The notes beneath the pieces were generated by a model. The model had not been told where the DNA came from. It saw nothing but the letters and a program-made list of their open reading frames with translations, and did not search any database. 64,000 bases of DNA from Muricoccus pecuniae (GTDB lineage: Bacteria; Pseudomonadota; Alphaproteobacteria; Acetobacterales; Acetobacteraceae): the NCBI RefSeq assembly GCF_014199205.1, contig NZ_JACIJD010000008.1, positions 62,001 through 126,000 of the forward strand, read 5' to 3'. Positions 52,444 to 61,212 of the stretch are shown here, one piece after another. Each line of letters begins with the position of its first letter. The stretch's first letter is position 1. Position numbers and translations under genes: made by a program.

Positions 52444-53274
52444 TCACGACGCGTAGGCGTCGAGGTCGATCATGCCGGTGAAGGCGGTCGCGGTGGGGCC
52501 GGCCATCATCACATGCCCGTCCTCCCGCCACTCGATGAACAGGTCCCCGCCGGGCAGGGAAACCGTCGCGGCCCGTGCCGAGAGGCCCCGCCGCGCCGCG
52601 TTCACCAGCGCCGCGCAGGCGCCGGAGCCGCAGGCGAGCGTCAGCCCCGCCCCCCGCTCCCAGACCGCGAGGCGGAGATGGTCGGGCGCGAGGACCTGCA
52701 CGAAGCCGATATTCGCGCGGTCGGGGAAGAGCGGGTCGCGCTCCAGCGCGGGGCCGATGCGGGGGAGGTCCAGCGCATCGAGATCGGGCACGAAGAAGGT
52801 CGCGTGCGGGTTGCCCATGGAGCAGGCGGCGGGGTCGGAGACGCCCTCCGCCGCCAGCGGTAGGTGCAGCGTGTCGGCCTCCCGCGCGAGGGGCACCTCC
52901 CTCCAGCCCAGCCGGGCCGGGCCCATATCTACGCGGATGCGGCCATCCGGCAGGCGGTCGGCGGGGAGGAGGCCGGCGATCGTGCGGATGGCGACCGCGT
53001 CGCTCCCGGCCTCGGCCATGGCCAGCTCGGCCACGCAGCGGGTGGCGTTGCCGCAGGCCCCGGCCTCGGAGCCGTCGGGGTTGCGGATGCGCATGAACAC
53101 CTCCGCCCCCTCCCCGCCCGGCTCCATGACGATGAACTGGTCGCAGCCGATGCCCCGGTGCCGGTCGGCGATGGCGGCCGCGCGGGCGGGGGTGATGGGC
53201 AGGGGGGCGCGGCGCGCGTCGAGCACGACGAAGTCGTTGCCGAGGCCGTGCATCTTGCGGAAGGAGATCATCAT
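52444..53274 (-). CDS. dapF: Diaminopimelate epimerase
   Basis: A 276-residue two-domain epimerase. It has the catalytic cysteine pair in GACGNATRC (C74) and LACGSGAC (C215), and the opening [13 protein letters not shown]. It converts LL- to meso-diaminopimelate for lysine and peptidoglycan synthesis. It lies 25 nt before ftsY. In many alphaproteobacteria a MiaB-like methylthiotransferase gene sits between dapF and ftsY; here it is absent. Confidence 0.94.
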   Translation of the reverse strand: MMISFRKMHGLGNDFVVLDARRAPLPITPARAAAIADRHRGIGCDQFIVMEPGGEGAEVFMRIRNPDGSEAGACGNATRCVAELAMAEAGSDAVAIRTIAGLLPADRLPDGRIRVDMGPARLGWREVPLAREADTLHLPLAAEGVSDPAACSMGNPHATFFVPDLDALDLPRIGPALERDPLFPDRANIGFVQVLAPDHLRLAVWERGAGLTLACGSGACAALVNAARRGLSARAATVSLPGGDLFIEWREDGHVMMAGPTATAFTGMIDLDAYAS

Positions 53275-53322
53275 CGCGCGGCCGATATAGGGGGCGCCGG
53301 CCCGCGCCGGAAGCGCCGTGCC

Positions 53323-53862
53323 CTAGCCCGTGGGGGTCGGGGTGGGGTCGAGCGTCGCCGCGCCCCCCGCCTCCCCCGGCAACAGCGCGGCGAGCACCTC
53401 CTCCGGCACGGCGTCGAAGCGGAGCCCGGCCTCGGCGAAGAGCCTGGCCGATATGTGGCCCCGCCGGTCCCATTCGGAGCGGGTGCCGAGCCGCGGCGCG
53501 GAGGCCACCACGCGCCGGATGCCGGACTGGATCGAGAGCACGGCGCAGTGGTTGCAGACCGGCTTGCCCACGACATAGAGCGTGCAGCCCCTCGCCTCGC
53601 GCCCGGCGAAGAGAAGGGCGGACTGCTCGGCATGCACCATCATGTCGAGCTTCGTCGGCTTGTCCGAGAGCCGGTCCATGTCGTCCTCGATGCGGGTGGG
53701 GAAGCCGTTGAAGCCGGTGGCGACGATGCGGTTCAGCTCGGGCGCGACGATCACGGCGCCCACGCGCCCCCGGGGGTCCTTCGACCATCCCCGGATGTGG
53801 GCGGCCAGGCCGAGATAGCGCCGGTCCCAGCGCGTCAGCGCCGTCTCTCCCTCCTGCGTCAC
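53323..53862 (-). CDS. dCMP-deaminase-like cytidine deaminase
   Basis: A 179-residue zinc deaminase: HAE (H77, E79) and PVCNHC (C103, C106) provide the zinc site and general acid. DPRGRVGAVIV and TGFNGFPT match the dCMP deaminase/ComEB group, which makes dUMP from dCMP. The C-terminal 50 residues extend past the core. GTG 53862 is the start because it overlaps the kinase stop as GTGA. Coupling of this enzyme to a Ser/Thr kinase gene is unusual. Confidence 0.85.
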   Translation of the reverse strand: MTQEGETALTRWDRRYLGLAAHIRGWSKDPRGRVGAVIVAPELNRIVATGFNGFPTRIEDDMDRLSDKPTKLDMMVHAEQSALLFAGREARGCTLYVVGKPVCNHCAVLSIQSGIRRVVASAPRLGTRSEWDRRGHISARLFAEAGLRFDAVPEEVLAALLPGEAGGAATLDPTPTPTG

Positions 53863-55271
53863 GGCGCGGCCTCCCTCGGCCGCACGACGGTGACGGAGCA
53901 GGGCGCGCGCGCGGCCACCTCCCCCGAGACCGAGCCCAGAACGCTCCGCAGCACCGAATTCGCCCGCGCGCCCATCACGACGTGATCCACTCCGTTCGCC
54001 ACGGCGTATTCGAGCAGGGCCTCGGCCGCCGAGGAACCCTCCAGCACGTGGAAGGTGATGCGCCCCTCCTCCAGCCCGAGCGGCGCAGCCCAGTGGCGCA
54101 GCTCGGCCAGGCGCTGCACGCGGGAGGAGCGGCCCTCGTCGTCGTGCTGCGCGTCCCCGGTGATGTAGCCGTCCAGCAGCACGTTGAGGCAGGCCACGCG
54201 CGCGCCGGGCATGGTGCGGAGGACGTTCCCCACACTCGCCCGCAGCGCATCGGCCAGGGCGACGGACCCTTCCCGCAGGTCCACGGCCACGGCGACGATC
54301 GGCGCGGCATGGGCCGTCACCGCCGGGCGACCGGTGCGGGGGGCGCGGTCGCGGTTGAAGCGGCGCTCCAGCACGGCGAGCCAGCCATCCCGCCGCAGGC
54401 GCTCGGCGCGTGGCGTCAGCCGCACGGATTCGGGGTTGCGGAGGTCGAAGGCGAGCCCGGTCGCCGTGGGATAGCGGCTGCCCGGCTCCACCTCCAGGCA
54501 GCGCAGGATCACCTCCTGCAGCCAGGACGGGATCTCCGGGCGCAGCTTGCGGGGCGGCACGGGGTCGCGCCAGAGGCGCTTGCGGACGGCGCGGAGGTGC
54601 TGCGGCTCTCCGAAGGGAAGGATCCCCGTCGCGAGCTGGTAGAGCAGGACGCCGAGGGAGAAGATGTCGCTCCGGGGCTCGTTCCGTTGCCCCATCGCCT
54701 GCTCCGGCGCCATGTAGGGGGCGGTGCCGTAGGGAATGCGAAACTCCTCCTCGATGAGGTCGGGGAGCTGGCCGTGGTGGGAGAGGCCGAAATCTACCAG
54801 CACGGCATCGCCCCGCAGCCCGTCCGGTGTCGGGCGGAAGAGGATGTTGGCGGGCTTGATGTCGAGATGTGAGACCCGCTGGCGATGCAGGGCCGCGATG
54901 GCCAGCGCCGCCTTCGCCCCGATCGCGGCCACCTCGTCCAGGGATAGGGGAAGGTCCCGCAGCCTCGCCAGGAGGGAGGGGCCGGGGATGCGCTCCATCG
55001 CGAGATAGGGATGCGGCGTGTCGAACCCCCCGGCCGCCACGTAGCGCGGGACATGCGGGCCGGTGAGCCGGGGCAGGATCATCTGCTCCATCTCGAAGGA
55101 GACGATATGGGCAGCGTCCACCCCGTCGAGATGTGGCAGCTTCATCAGCACGGGGAAGTCGTGCGCGGGATGCGTCGCCTCGAAGATGGAGGCCATGCCT
55201 CCCTGGTGGAGCGGCGGGCCGAGGGTGAAGCCGTCGATCACCTGTCCTTCCCGCGGCCGGCGCTGGGGCAT
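53859..55271 (-). CDS. Ser/Thr protein kinase fused to a UspA domain
   Basis: A 470-residue protein. Residues 14-285 are a Hanks-type kinase: the glycine loop is degenerate (LHQGGMAS), K44 sits in VLMKLPH, the catalytic loop is HLDIKPAN (D137), DFG is at 160-162 and APE at 188-190. Residues about 322-466 are a universal stress protein domain, with MGARANSVLRSVLGSVS and APCSVTVVRP, the nucleotide-binding end of UspA. No transmembrane helix is present, so it is cytosolic. The HRD motif reads HLD, which still keeps the catalytic Asp. The gene lies 2 nt after a metallophosphoesterase gene, which could be its opposing phosphatase, and overlaps the deaminase gene. Confidence 0.87.
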   Translation of the reverse strand: MPQRRPREGQVIDGFTLGPPLHQGGMASIFEATHPAHDFPVLMKLPHLDGVDAAHIVSFEMEQMILPRLTGPHVPRYVAAGGFDTPHPYLAMERIPGPSLLARLRDLPLSLDEVAAIGAKAALAIAALHRQRVSHLDIKPANILFRPTPDGLRGDAVLVDFGLSHHGQLPDLIEEEFRIPYGTAPYMAPEQAMGQRNEPRSDIFSLGVLLYQLATGILPFGEPQHLRAVRKRLWRDPVPPRKLRPEIPSWLQEVILRCLEVEPGSRYPTATGLAFDLRNPESVRLTPRAERLRRDGWLAVLERRFNRDRAPRTGRPAVTAHAAPIVAVAVDLREGSVALADALRASVGNVLRTMPGARVACLNVLLDGYITGDAQHDDEGRSSRVQRLAELRHWAAPLGLEEGRITFHVLEGSSAAEALLEYAVANGVDHVVMGARANSVLRSVLGSVSGEVAARAPCSVTVVRPREAAP

Positions 55272-55273
55272 CG

Positions 55274-56011
55274 TCAGCGCCCGAGGAAGAGGCGGTCGGC
55301 GAGGCTCTCCGGCAGGCCGGCCCCCCGGATCTTCGCGGCCGCCATCTCCACGTCGTAGGGCACGCGCATCCAGCGCAGCTCGGCGGCCGCGGGGTCCAGC
55401 AGCCCGTAGCAGGCGGCGGGGTCCCCATCCCGGGGCTGACCGACCGCTCCCATCACCGCCAGCCAGCGCCGGGGGCGGGGGAGAGGGACGGGAACGCCGG
55501 GCGCGGGCGAGAAGGCGGTGCACTTGTCCGTCGCGGTGAGGCCGAAGAGCCGGGGGACATGGACGTGGCCGCAGACGGTGACCCGCGCCGGGCTCGCGTC
55601 GAGGCTGCGCCGGGCCTCCTCGGCGCCGAGGACGTAGCGCCACTCCTCCGGGGCGGAGGCGTCGGAATGGACGAAGAGAACGTCTCCCTCCACGTGCTCG
55701 AGCGGGAGCGTCCGGAGGAAACCGGCTGCATCGGGGCTGAGCTGGGCGCGGGTCCAGTCGATGGCCGCGGCGGCGCGGCCGTTCATGCGGGTGCCCCGGG
55801 CGAAGACGGCCTGGTCGTGGTTCCCGAGGATGGCGACCGCCCCGTGGGCGATCCGGTCCATGACGGTGCGGAGGCACCAGGCGGGGTCCGCCCCGTAGCC
55901 GACGATGTCGCCGAGGAAGACGAATCGCGTGGCGCCCGCGCGGTCGGCGTGGTCGAGGCAGGCCGAGAGGGCCTCGCGGTTGGCGTGAATGTCGGAGAGG
56001 ATGGCGATCAT
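55274..56011 (-). CDS. Metallophosphoesterase
   Basis: A 245-residue calcineurin-like phosphoesterase: SDIHAN (D7, H9), [19 protein letters not shown] and [10 protein letters not shown] form the dimetal site. It resembles the PrpE/YfcE-type phosphatases, some of which dephosphorylate proteins or nucleotides. It is first in a three-gene operon with the kinase-UspA and the deaminase, and only 2 nt separate it from the kinase, so a kinase/phosphatase partnership is plausible. Divergent from rpmI. Confidence 0.87.
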   Translation of the reverse strand: MIAILSDIHANREALSACLDHADRAGATRFVFLGDIVGYGADPAWCLRTVMDRIAHGAVAILGNHDQAVFARGTRMNGRAAAAIDWTRAQLSPDAAGFLRTLPLEHVEGDVLFVHSDASAPEEWRYVLGAEEARRSLDASPARVTVCGHVHVPRLFGLTATDKCTAFSPAPGVPVPLPRPRRWLAVMGAVGQPRDGDPAACYGLLDPAAAELRWMRVPYDVEMAAAKIRGAGLPESLADRLFLGR

Positions 56012-56165
56012 CGCCCCGCTATCCTTATCCTGTCCGGCCGGATGCGCCAGGACCGCAACGGGTCTTGCCGCACCCCCGGGCTTCCCTTATACCCCGCCCT
56101 CCCACGCGCCCCGGGCTTCTCTGGGCTGCCCGGCCGTGGTCCCGGCCCCCGCCGCATGGTGCGGC

Positions 56166-56196
56166 CCGCCCCCCACCCGAAAGGCGAAGGGGGCGG
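56166..56196 (+). promoter_or_regulatory. Leader hairpin upstream of rpmI
   Basis: CCGCCCCC (56166-56173) pairs with GGGGGCGG (56189-56196) across a 15-nt loop, 44 nt before the rpmI start. In other bacteria the rpmI-rplT mRNA leader is bound by L20 for autoregulation. Whether this hairpin plays that part is unknown; it may also be a simple stem in GC-rich DNA. Confidence 0.35.
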
Positions 56197-56240
56197 CGCA
56201 AGGTGGGGCCGTCCATCCCCCTGCCATGAGGAGGACCCAA

Positions 56241-56447
56241 ATGCCCAAGATGAAGACGACGTCTTCTGCCAAGAAGCGCTTCAAGATCACGGCGACCGGC
56301 AAGGTTCTGGCTGGCCCGGGCAAGAAGCGCCACAACCTCTCCGCCCGCTCGCAGAAGGTGAAGCGCCAGAACCGCGGCAACCAGGTGCTGCGCGACCAGG
56401 ACGCGAAGACCGTGATGACCTGGCTGCCCTACGGCCTGCCCCGGTAA
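56241..56447 (+). CDS. rpmI: 50S ribosomal protein L35
   Basis: A 68-residue basic protein, normal for L35: [20 protein letters not shown] at the start and a Lys/Arg-rich middle. GAGGAGG lies 6 nt upstream of the ATG. It is followed 18 nt later by rplT, the conserved order. InfC, which precedes rpmI in many bacteria, is not here; the upstream neighbour is on the other strand. Confidence 0.95.
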   Translation: MPKMKTTSSAKKRFKITATGKVLAGPGKKRHNLSARSQKVKRQNRGNQVLRDQDAKTVMTWLPYGLPR

Positions 56448-56465
56448 GCGAGAGAGGATAGACAC

Positions 56466-56837
56466 ATGGCTCGTGTAAAGCGCGGCGTCACCGCCCACGC
56501 CCGTCACAAGAAGGTCCTCAAGCTCGCCAAGGGCTATGTCGGCCGGTCCTCCACCGCCTACCGCCCCGCGCTGGAGCGGGTCGAGAAGGCGCTGCAGTAC
56601 GCCTATCGCGACCGCCGCAACAAGAAGCGCGACTTCCGCGGCCTCTGGATCCAGCGCATCAACGCCGCCTGCCGCGAGAACGGGATCGTCTACTCCCGCT
56701 TCATCGCCGGGCTGAAGGCCGCGGGGATCGAGCTGGACCGCAAGGTGCTGGCCGCCATCGCCTATGACGACGCGGCCTCCTTCGCCACGCTCGTCGAGAA
56801 GGCCAAGGCGTCCCTCCCGGCTCAGCAGACCGCCTGA
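56466..56837 (+). CDS. rplT: 50S ribosomal protein L20
   Basis: A 123-residue protein of normal length with the L20 pattern: [20 protein letters not shown], then [22 protein letters not shown], and a C-terminal globular part. It binds 23S rRNA early in 50S assembly and can repress its own operon. A strong hairpin follows before pheS. Confidence 0.95.
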   Translation: MARVKRGVTAHARHKKVLKLAKGYVGRSSTAYRPALERVEKALQYAYRDRRNKKRDFRGLWIQRINAACRENGIVYSRFIAGLKAAGIELDRKVLAAIAYDDAASFATLVEKAKASLPAQQTA

Positions 56838-56842
56838 GCCCC

Positions 56843-56868
56843 GGTGCCCCGCCGCAGGGCGGGGCGCC
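56843..56868 (+). terminator. Terminator/attenuator-like hairpin between rplT and pheS
   Basis: An 11-bp stem (56843-56853 with 56858-56868, one G-U pair) closes a GCAG loop and is followed by AATCCAGTTGATCGTT. It lies just after rplT and about 100 nt before pheS. It could partly terminate transcription or act as a pheST attenuator; no clear Phe-rich leader peptide is visible. Confidence 0.5.
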
Positions 56869-56971
56869 AATCCAGTTGATCGTTCGAGGGCCGCGATGGC
56901 CGGGAGGTTTCCCGGCGGCGCGGCCCTTGGCATATGGGGCGCCCGCCGGGTGGCCAGGGATGGGTTCGGGA

Positions 56972-58057
56972 ATGGTTGACGATCTCGACATGCTGCGCGC
57001 CTCGATCGAGGCCGCCATCGCGGAGGCCGCCGACCTCCGCGCGCTAGACGCGGTGCGCGTCTCGGCGCTGGGCAAGAGCGGCGAGGTGACGGGGCTGCTC
57101 AAGACCCTCGGCGCCCTCCCGCCGGAGGAGCGCCGCGCGCGTGGGGCGCAGGTGAACGCGCTCAAGCTCGAGGTGGAGCGCGCGCTGGATAGCCGCCGCA
57201 CGACGCTGGAGGCCTTCGCACTGGACGCGAAGCTGGCGGCGGAGCGGATGGACGTCACCCTCCCCCCGCGCCCGCACCCGCCGACGGGGCCGGAATCCGG
57301 CAGCATCCACCCGATCTCCCGCACCATGGAGGAGCTGATCGCCCTCTTCGGCGCGATGGGCTTCAGGGTGGCCGAGGGGCCGGACATCGAGGGCGACTGG
57401 CACAACTTCTCCGCCCTCAACATCCCGGACCATCACCCCGCCCGGCAGGACCACGACACCTTCTATCTCACCCCTCCCGAGCCCGGCGGGCGGCGCCCGG
57501 TGCTGCGGACCCACACGAGCCCCGTGCAGATCCGCACGATGCTGGAGGAGGAGCCGCCGATCCGCGTGATCGTCCCCGGCCGCACCTGGCGCGCGGACCA
57601 CGACGCAACGCACTCGCCCATGTTCCATCAGGTCGAGGGGCTGGTGATCGGGCGCGACATCCACATGGGGCACCTGAAGGGCACGCTCGTCGACTTCCTT
57701 CGCGCCTTCTTCGGCATCGCGGACCTGCCCGTGCGCTTCCGCAGCAGCTACTTCCCCTTCACCGAGCCCTCGATGGAGGTGGATATCGGCTGGAGCCGCA
57801 GGACGGGCGAGCTGGGCCAGGGCGGTGACTGGCTGGAGATCCTGGGCAGCGGCATGGTGCATCCGAAGGTGCTGGCCAATGCCGGCATCGACCCGAAGGT
57901 GTGGCAGGGCTTCGCCTTCGGCATGGGGATCGAGCGCATCACCATGCTGAAGCACGGCATCCCCGACCTGCGCCCCTTCTACGAGGCGGATCTTCGCTGG
58001 CTGCGCCACTACGCGACCTCGCCGCTCTCGCCCTTCACGCTCCACGACGCCGCCTGA
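56972..58057 (+). CDS. pheS: Phenylalanine-tRNA ligase alpha subunit
   Basis: A 361-residue class II synthetase subunit: N-terminal coiled coil (about 1-85), motif 1 in [22 protein letters not shown], motif 2 near [24 protein letters not shown], and motif 3 in [17 protein letters not shown]. It forms the alpha2beta2 enzyme with PheT. ATG 56972 gives MVDDLDMLR, matching the family start; ATG 56960 would add four residues. PheT follows 10 nt later. Confidence 0.94.
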   Translation: MVDDLDMLRASIEAAIAEAADLRALDAVRVSALGKSGEVTGLLKTLGALPPEERRARGAQVNALKLEVERALDSRRTTLEAFALDAKLAAERMDVTLPPRPHPPTGPESGSIHPISRTMEELIALFGAMGFRVAEGPDIEGDWHNFSALNIPDHHPARQDHDTFYLTPPEPGGRRPVLRTHTSPVQIRTMLEEEPPIRVIVPGRTWRADHDATHSPMFHQVEGLVIGRDIHMGHLKGTLVDFLRAFFGIADLPVRFRSSYFPFTEPSMEVDIGWSRRTGELGQGGDWLEILGSGMVHPKVLANAGIDPKVWQGFAFGMGIERITMLKHGIPDLRPFYEADLRWLRHYATSPLSPFTLHDAA

Positions 58058-58067
58058 GAGACAGACG

Positions 58068-60563
58068 ATGAAGTTCACCCTCTCCTGGCTGCGCGACCAT
58101 CTGGAGACGGATGCGTCGCTGGACCGGATCCTCGCGACCCTCAACACCATCGGGCTGGAGGTCGAGGGCGTGGAGGACCGCGCCGCCGCCCTCGCCCCCT
58201 TCCGCATCGCCCATGTGGTCGAGGCGGAGCAGCACCCGAACGCCGATCGCCTGCGCGCGCTGAAGGTGGATGTGGGCGACGGCACCCTCCGTTCCGTCGT
58301 CTGCGGCGCGCCCAATGCGCGCGCGGGAATGAGGGGCGTGGCGGCGCTGCCCGGCGCCTTCGTGCCCGGCACCGGCATCACGCTGAAGGCCGGCGAGATC
58401 CGCGGCGTGAAGAGCGAGGCGATGATGCTCTCCTCGCGCGAGATGGGGCTGGGCGACGACCACAGCGGCATCGTGGAGCTGCCGGAGGACGCGCCGGTGG
58501 GCACGCCCTATGCCGACTATGCCGGGCTGGGCGATCCCGTGATCGAGATCAGCGTCACCCCCAACCGCGGCGACGCGCTGGCCGTGCGCGGCGTGGCGCG
58601 TGACCTCGCCGCGGCGGGGCTCGGCACGCTGAAGCCCTGGAACCCGGAGCCGGTCGCGCCCGCCTATCCCACGCCGCTGGAATGGCTGATCGACGATCCC
58701 CGCGCCTGCATCCAGGTGCTCGGCCGCGCCGTGCGGGGCGTGACCAACGGCCCCTCGCCCAAGTGGATGCAGGACCGGCTGACCGCCATCGGCCTGCGCC
58801 CGATCAACGCGCTGGTGGACGTCACCAACTTCTTCACCTTCGATCTCGGCCGCCCGCTGCACGTCTTCGACGTGGCAAAGGTGAAGGGGCGAACCCTCAC
58901 CATGCGCCTCGGCCGCGAGGGCGACGAGTACCTTGCGCTGAACGGCAAGACCTACCGCCCGACGCCCGAGGATATCGTCATCGCCGACGAGGCCGGGGTG
59001 GAGAGCCTCGCCGCTATTGTCGGCGGCGAGTCCACGGGCTGCGACGAGGGGACGCGAGAGGTCTTCATCGAGTGCGCGCTCTTCGACCCCGTGCGCATCG
59101 CCCTCACCGGCCGCCGCCACGGGGTGCACAGCGACGCCCGCGCGCGCAACGAGCGCGGCCTCGACCCCGCCGCGCAGCGCGCGATGCTGGAGGCGGCGAC
59201 GCGGATGATCGTCGATCTCTGCGGCGGCGAGGCGAGCACGATCACCGAGGCCGGGGCGGAGCCGCAGTGGCGTCGCGACGCGACGCTGCGTTTCGAGCGG
59301 ATCGCGGGCCTCGGCGGCTCCTCCATCCCGGCCGAGCGCGCCGTGGCCTCGCTGGAGCGGCTGGGCTTCGCGGTGGGGGCTCAGGACGCGGCCTCCGTCA
59401 CCGTCGCCGTGCCGTCCTGGCGCAACGACGTCGCCTCCTCCCGCTCCACCTATCGCGCGGGCGGCACGGAGCTGACGCAGGAGCCGAACCTCGATCCCGC
59501 CCGCGCCGCCGCGGCGGCCGAGGGGGTCGAGGATGTCGAGGCCGAGTGCGACCTGCTGGAGGAAGTGCTGCGGCTGGAGGGGCTGGACGCCATCCCCGCC
59601 GTCTCCCTGCCCGCCGAGGGGCGGCTGCCCCTTCCCGCCCTCACCCCGCGCCAGTCCCGCGCCGGCCTTGCCCGCCGCGTGCTGGCCTCGCGCGGGCTCG
59701 CCGAGGCCGTGACCTTCGGCTTCACCGGCCGCGGCACGGCCCTCCTGTTCGGGGAGGCACCGGAGTCGCTCCGTGTGGAGAACCCGATCGCCGCCGATCT
59801 CGACCAGATGCGGCCCACGCCGCTCGCCACCCTGCTCGGTGCCGCCGGGCGCAACGCGGCGCGCGGCTTCCCGGACGTGGCGCTCTTTGAGATCGGCGCC
59901 TCCTACGCCGTGCCCTCGCCGGAAGGGCAGCTCGCCACCGCGGCCGGGCTTCGCCTGGGGCGGACGCCGCGCCATCCGCTGGAGCCCTCCCGCCCCGTGG
60001 ACGCGCTGGACGCGAAGGGGGACGCGCTGGCCGTGCTGCTCGCCCTCGGCCTCTCGCCCGCGGCGCTGAGCGTCACCGCCGATGCGCCCGGGCACTACCA
60101 TCCCGGCCGTTCCGGCGTGCTGCGCAGCGGCCCGAAGCTGCCGCTCGCGCGCTTCGGGGAGCTGCATCCCCGCCTGCTCTCGGCGCTGGGCATCGACGGG
60201 CCGGCGGTGGCCTTCGAGGTGCTGCTGGATTCGGTTCCCGAGCCGAAGCGCCGGAAGAAGGCCGCGCCTGATCTCCCGGCTTTCCAGCCCCTCCGCCGAG
60301 ACCTGGCCTTCCTGGTGGACGAGACGGTGGGCGCCGAGGCGCTGATCCGTGCCGCCCGCAACGCGGAGCGGAACCTGCTGGCCGATGTGTCGCTCTTCGA
60401 CCGCTATGCCGGTGACCGGCTTCCCGAGGGGAAGGTGTCCCTCGCCCTGGAGATCACGCTCCAGCCGCGGGAGCGGACGCTGACGGATGCGGAGATCGAG
60501 GCGATCACCGGGCGCATCGTCGCCGCCGTCACCAAGGCGACGGGCGCGGTGCTGCGGGGCTGA
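58068..60563 (+). CDS. pheT: Phenylalanine-tRNA ligase beta subunit
   Basis: A 831-residue PheT with all usual parts: an EMAP/OB-like tRNA-binding domain (about 40-150, GAPNARAGMRGVAALPG), the B3/B4 editing region (about 210-400, with ESTGCDEGTREVFIE and RNERGLDP), B5, the catalytic-like core and a C-terminal ferredoxin-like anticodon domain (FQPLRRDLAFLVDE onward). Between PSWRNDV and the LLEEVLRLEGLDAIP segment of B5 there is an insertion of about 40 residues, Ala/Glu-rich, that E. coli PheT lacks. Confidence 0.94.
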   Translation: MKFTLSWLRDHLETDASLDRILATLNTIGLEVEGVEDRAAALAPFRIAHVVEAEQHPNADRLRALKVDVGDGTLRSVVCGAPNARAGMRGVAALPGAFVPGTGITLKAGEIRGVKSEAMMLSSREMGLGDDHSGIVELPEDAPVGTPYADYAGLGDPVIEISVTPNRGDALAVRGVARDLAAAGLGTLKPWNPEPVAPAYPTPLEWLIDDPRACIQVLGRAVRGVTNGPSPKWMQDRLTAIGLRPINALVDVTNFFTFDLGRPLHVFDVAKVKGRTLTMRLGREGDEYLALNGKTYRPTPEDIVIADEAGVESLAAIVGGESTGCDEGTREVFIECALFDPVRIALTGRRHGVHSDARARNERGLDPAAQRAMLEAATRMIVDLCGGEASTITEAGAEPQWRRDATLRFERIAGLGGSSIPAERAVASLERLGFAVGAQDAASVTVAVPSWRNDVASSRSTYRAGGTELTQEPNLDPARAAAAAEGVEDVEAECDLLEEVLRLEGLDAIPAVSLPAEGRLPLPALTPRQSRAGLARRVLASRGLAEAVTFGFTGRGTALLFGEAPESLRVENPIAADLDQMRPTPLATLLGAAGRNAARGFPDVALFEIGASYAVPSPEGQLATAAGLRLGRTPRHPLEPSRPVDALDAKGDALAVLLALGLSPAALSVTADAPGHYHPGRSGVLRSGPKLPLARFGELHPRLLSALGIDGPAVAFEVLLDSVPEPKRRKKAAPDLPAFQPLRRDLAFLVDETVGAEALIRAARNAERNLLADVSLFDRYAGDRLPEGKVSLALEITLQPRERTLTDAEIEAITGRIVAAVTKATGAVLRG

Positions 60564-60633
60564 CCGCAGGGCGCGTCGGGTCTAGCGTGGCGCGGCGCCC
60601 GCCCCGGCGGGTGCCCACAAGACGGAAACGACC

Positions 60634-61212
60634 ATGGCCAGCGAAGCCCCTCGCCCCTTCCGCCTCCCCGTTCCCGAACTGGGCGACCTGCCCCAGGACA
60701 TCCGCGAGAAGATCCTGGCCGTGCAGGAGAAGGCGGGCTTCGTGCCCAATGTCTTCCTCCTCCTCGCCCGGCGCCCGGAGGAGTTCCGCGCCTTCGTCGC
60801 CTACCACGACGCCCTCATGGAGAAGCGCGAGGGGCTGACGGCGGCCGAGCGGGAGATGATCGTCATCGCCGTCTCCTCCGCCCATTCCTGCCTCTACTGC
60901 GTGGTGGCGCACGGGGCGATCCTGCGGGTCCGGGCGAAGGACTCCGTCATCGCCGACCTCGTGGCGACGAACTACCGCAAGGCCGGGCTGCCACCCCGCC
61001 AGCGCGCCATGCTGGACCATGCGCTGAAGGTGGCCACCGCCTCGCATCTCGTGGGCGAGGAGGACCACCGGGCGCTGGCCGAGGCCGGCTTCTCCGAGGA
61101 CGAGGCCTGGGACATCGCGGCCATCGCCGCCTTCTTCTCCATGTCCAACCGCCTGGCCAACGCGATGGATCTCCGGCCGAATCCGGAGTTCCACACCCTC
61201 GGGCGGCGATGA
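60634..61212 (+). CDS. AhpD-like/carboxymuconolactone-decarboxylase-family peroxidase-related protein
   Basis: A 192-residue helical protein of the AhpD fold: the CLYC-x3-H motif (C86, C89, H93) is the peroxidatic/thiol-disulfide site, preceded by an AEREMIVIAVSS helix. Members reduce peroxides or serve as peroxidase partners; a carboxymuconolactone decarboxylase reaction is less likely because of the CxxC. It is coupled to the next gene by an ATGA overlap (61209-61212), linking a redox enzyme with an ion-channel-like protein. Confidence 0.86.
   Translation: MASEAPRPFRLPVPELGDLPQDIREKILAVQEKAGFVPNVFLLLARRPEEFRAFVAYHDALMEKREGLTAAEREMIVIAVSSAHSCLYCVVAHGAILRVRAKDSVIADLVATNYRKAGLPPRQRAMLDHALKVATASHLVGEEDHRALAEAGFSEDEAWDIAAIAAFFSMSNRLANAMDLRPNPEFHTLGRR

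Noticed and set aside
58035-60167. 710-codon minus-strand open frame opposite pheS/pheT
   Set aside because: It lies wholly antisense to pheT and lacks any protein-like pattern.
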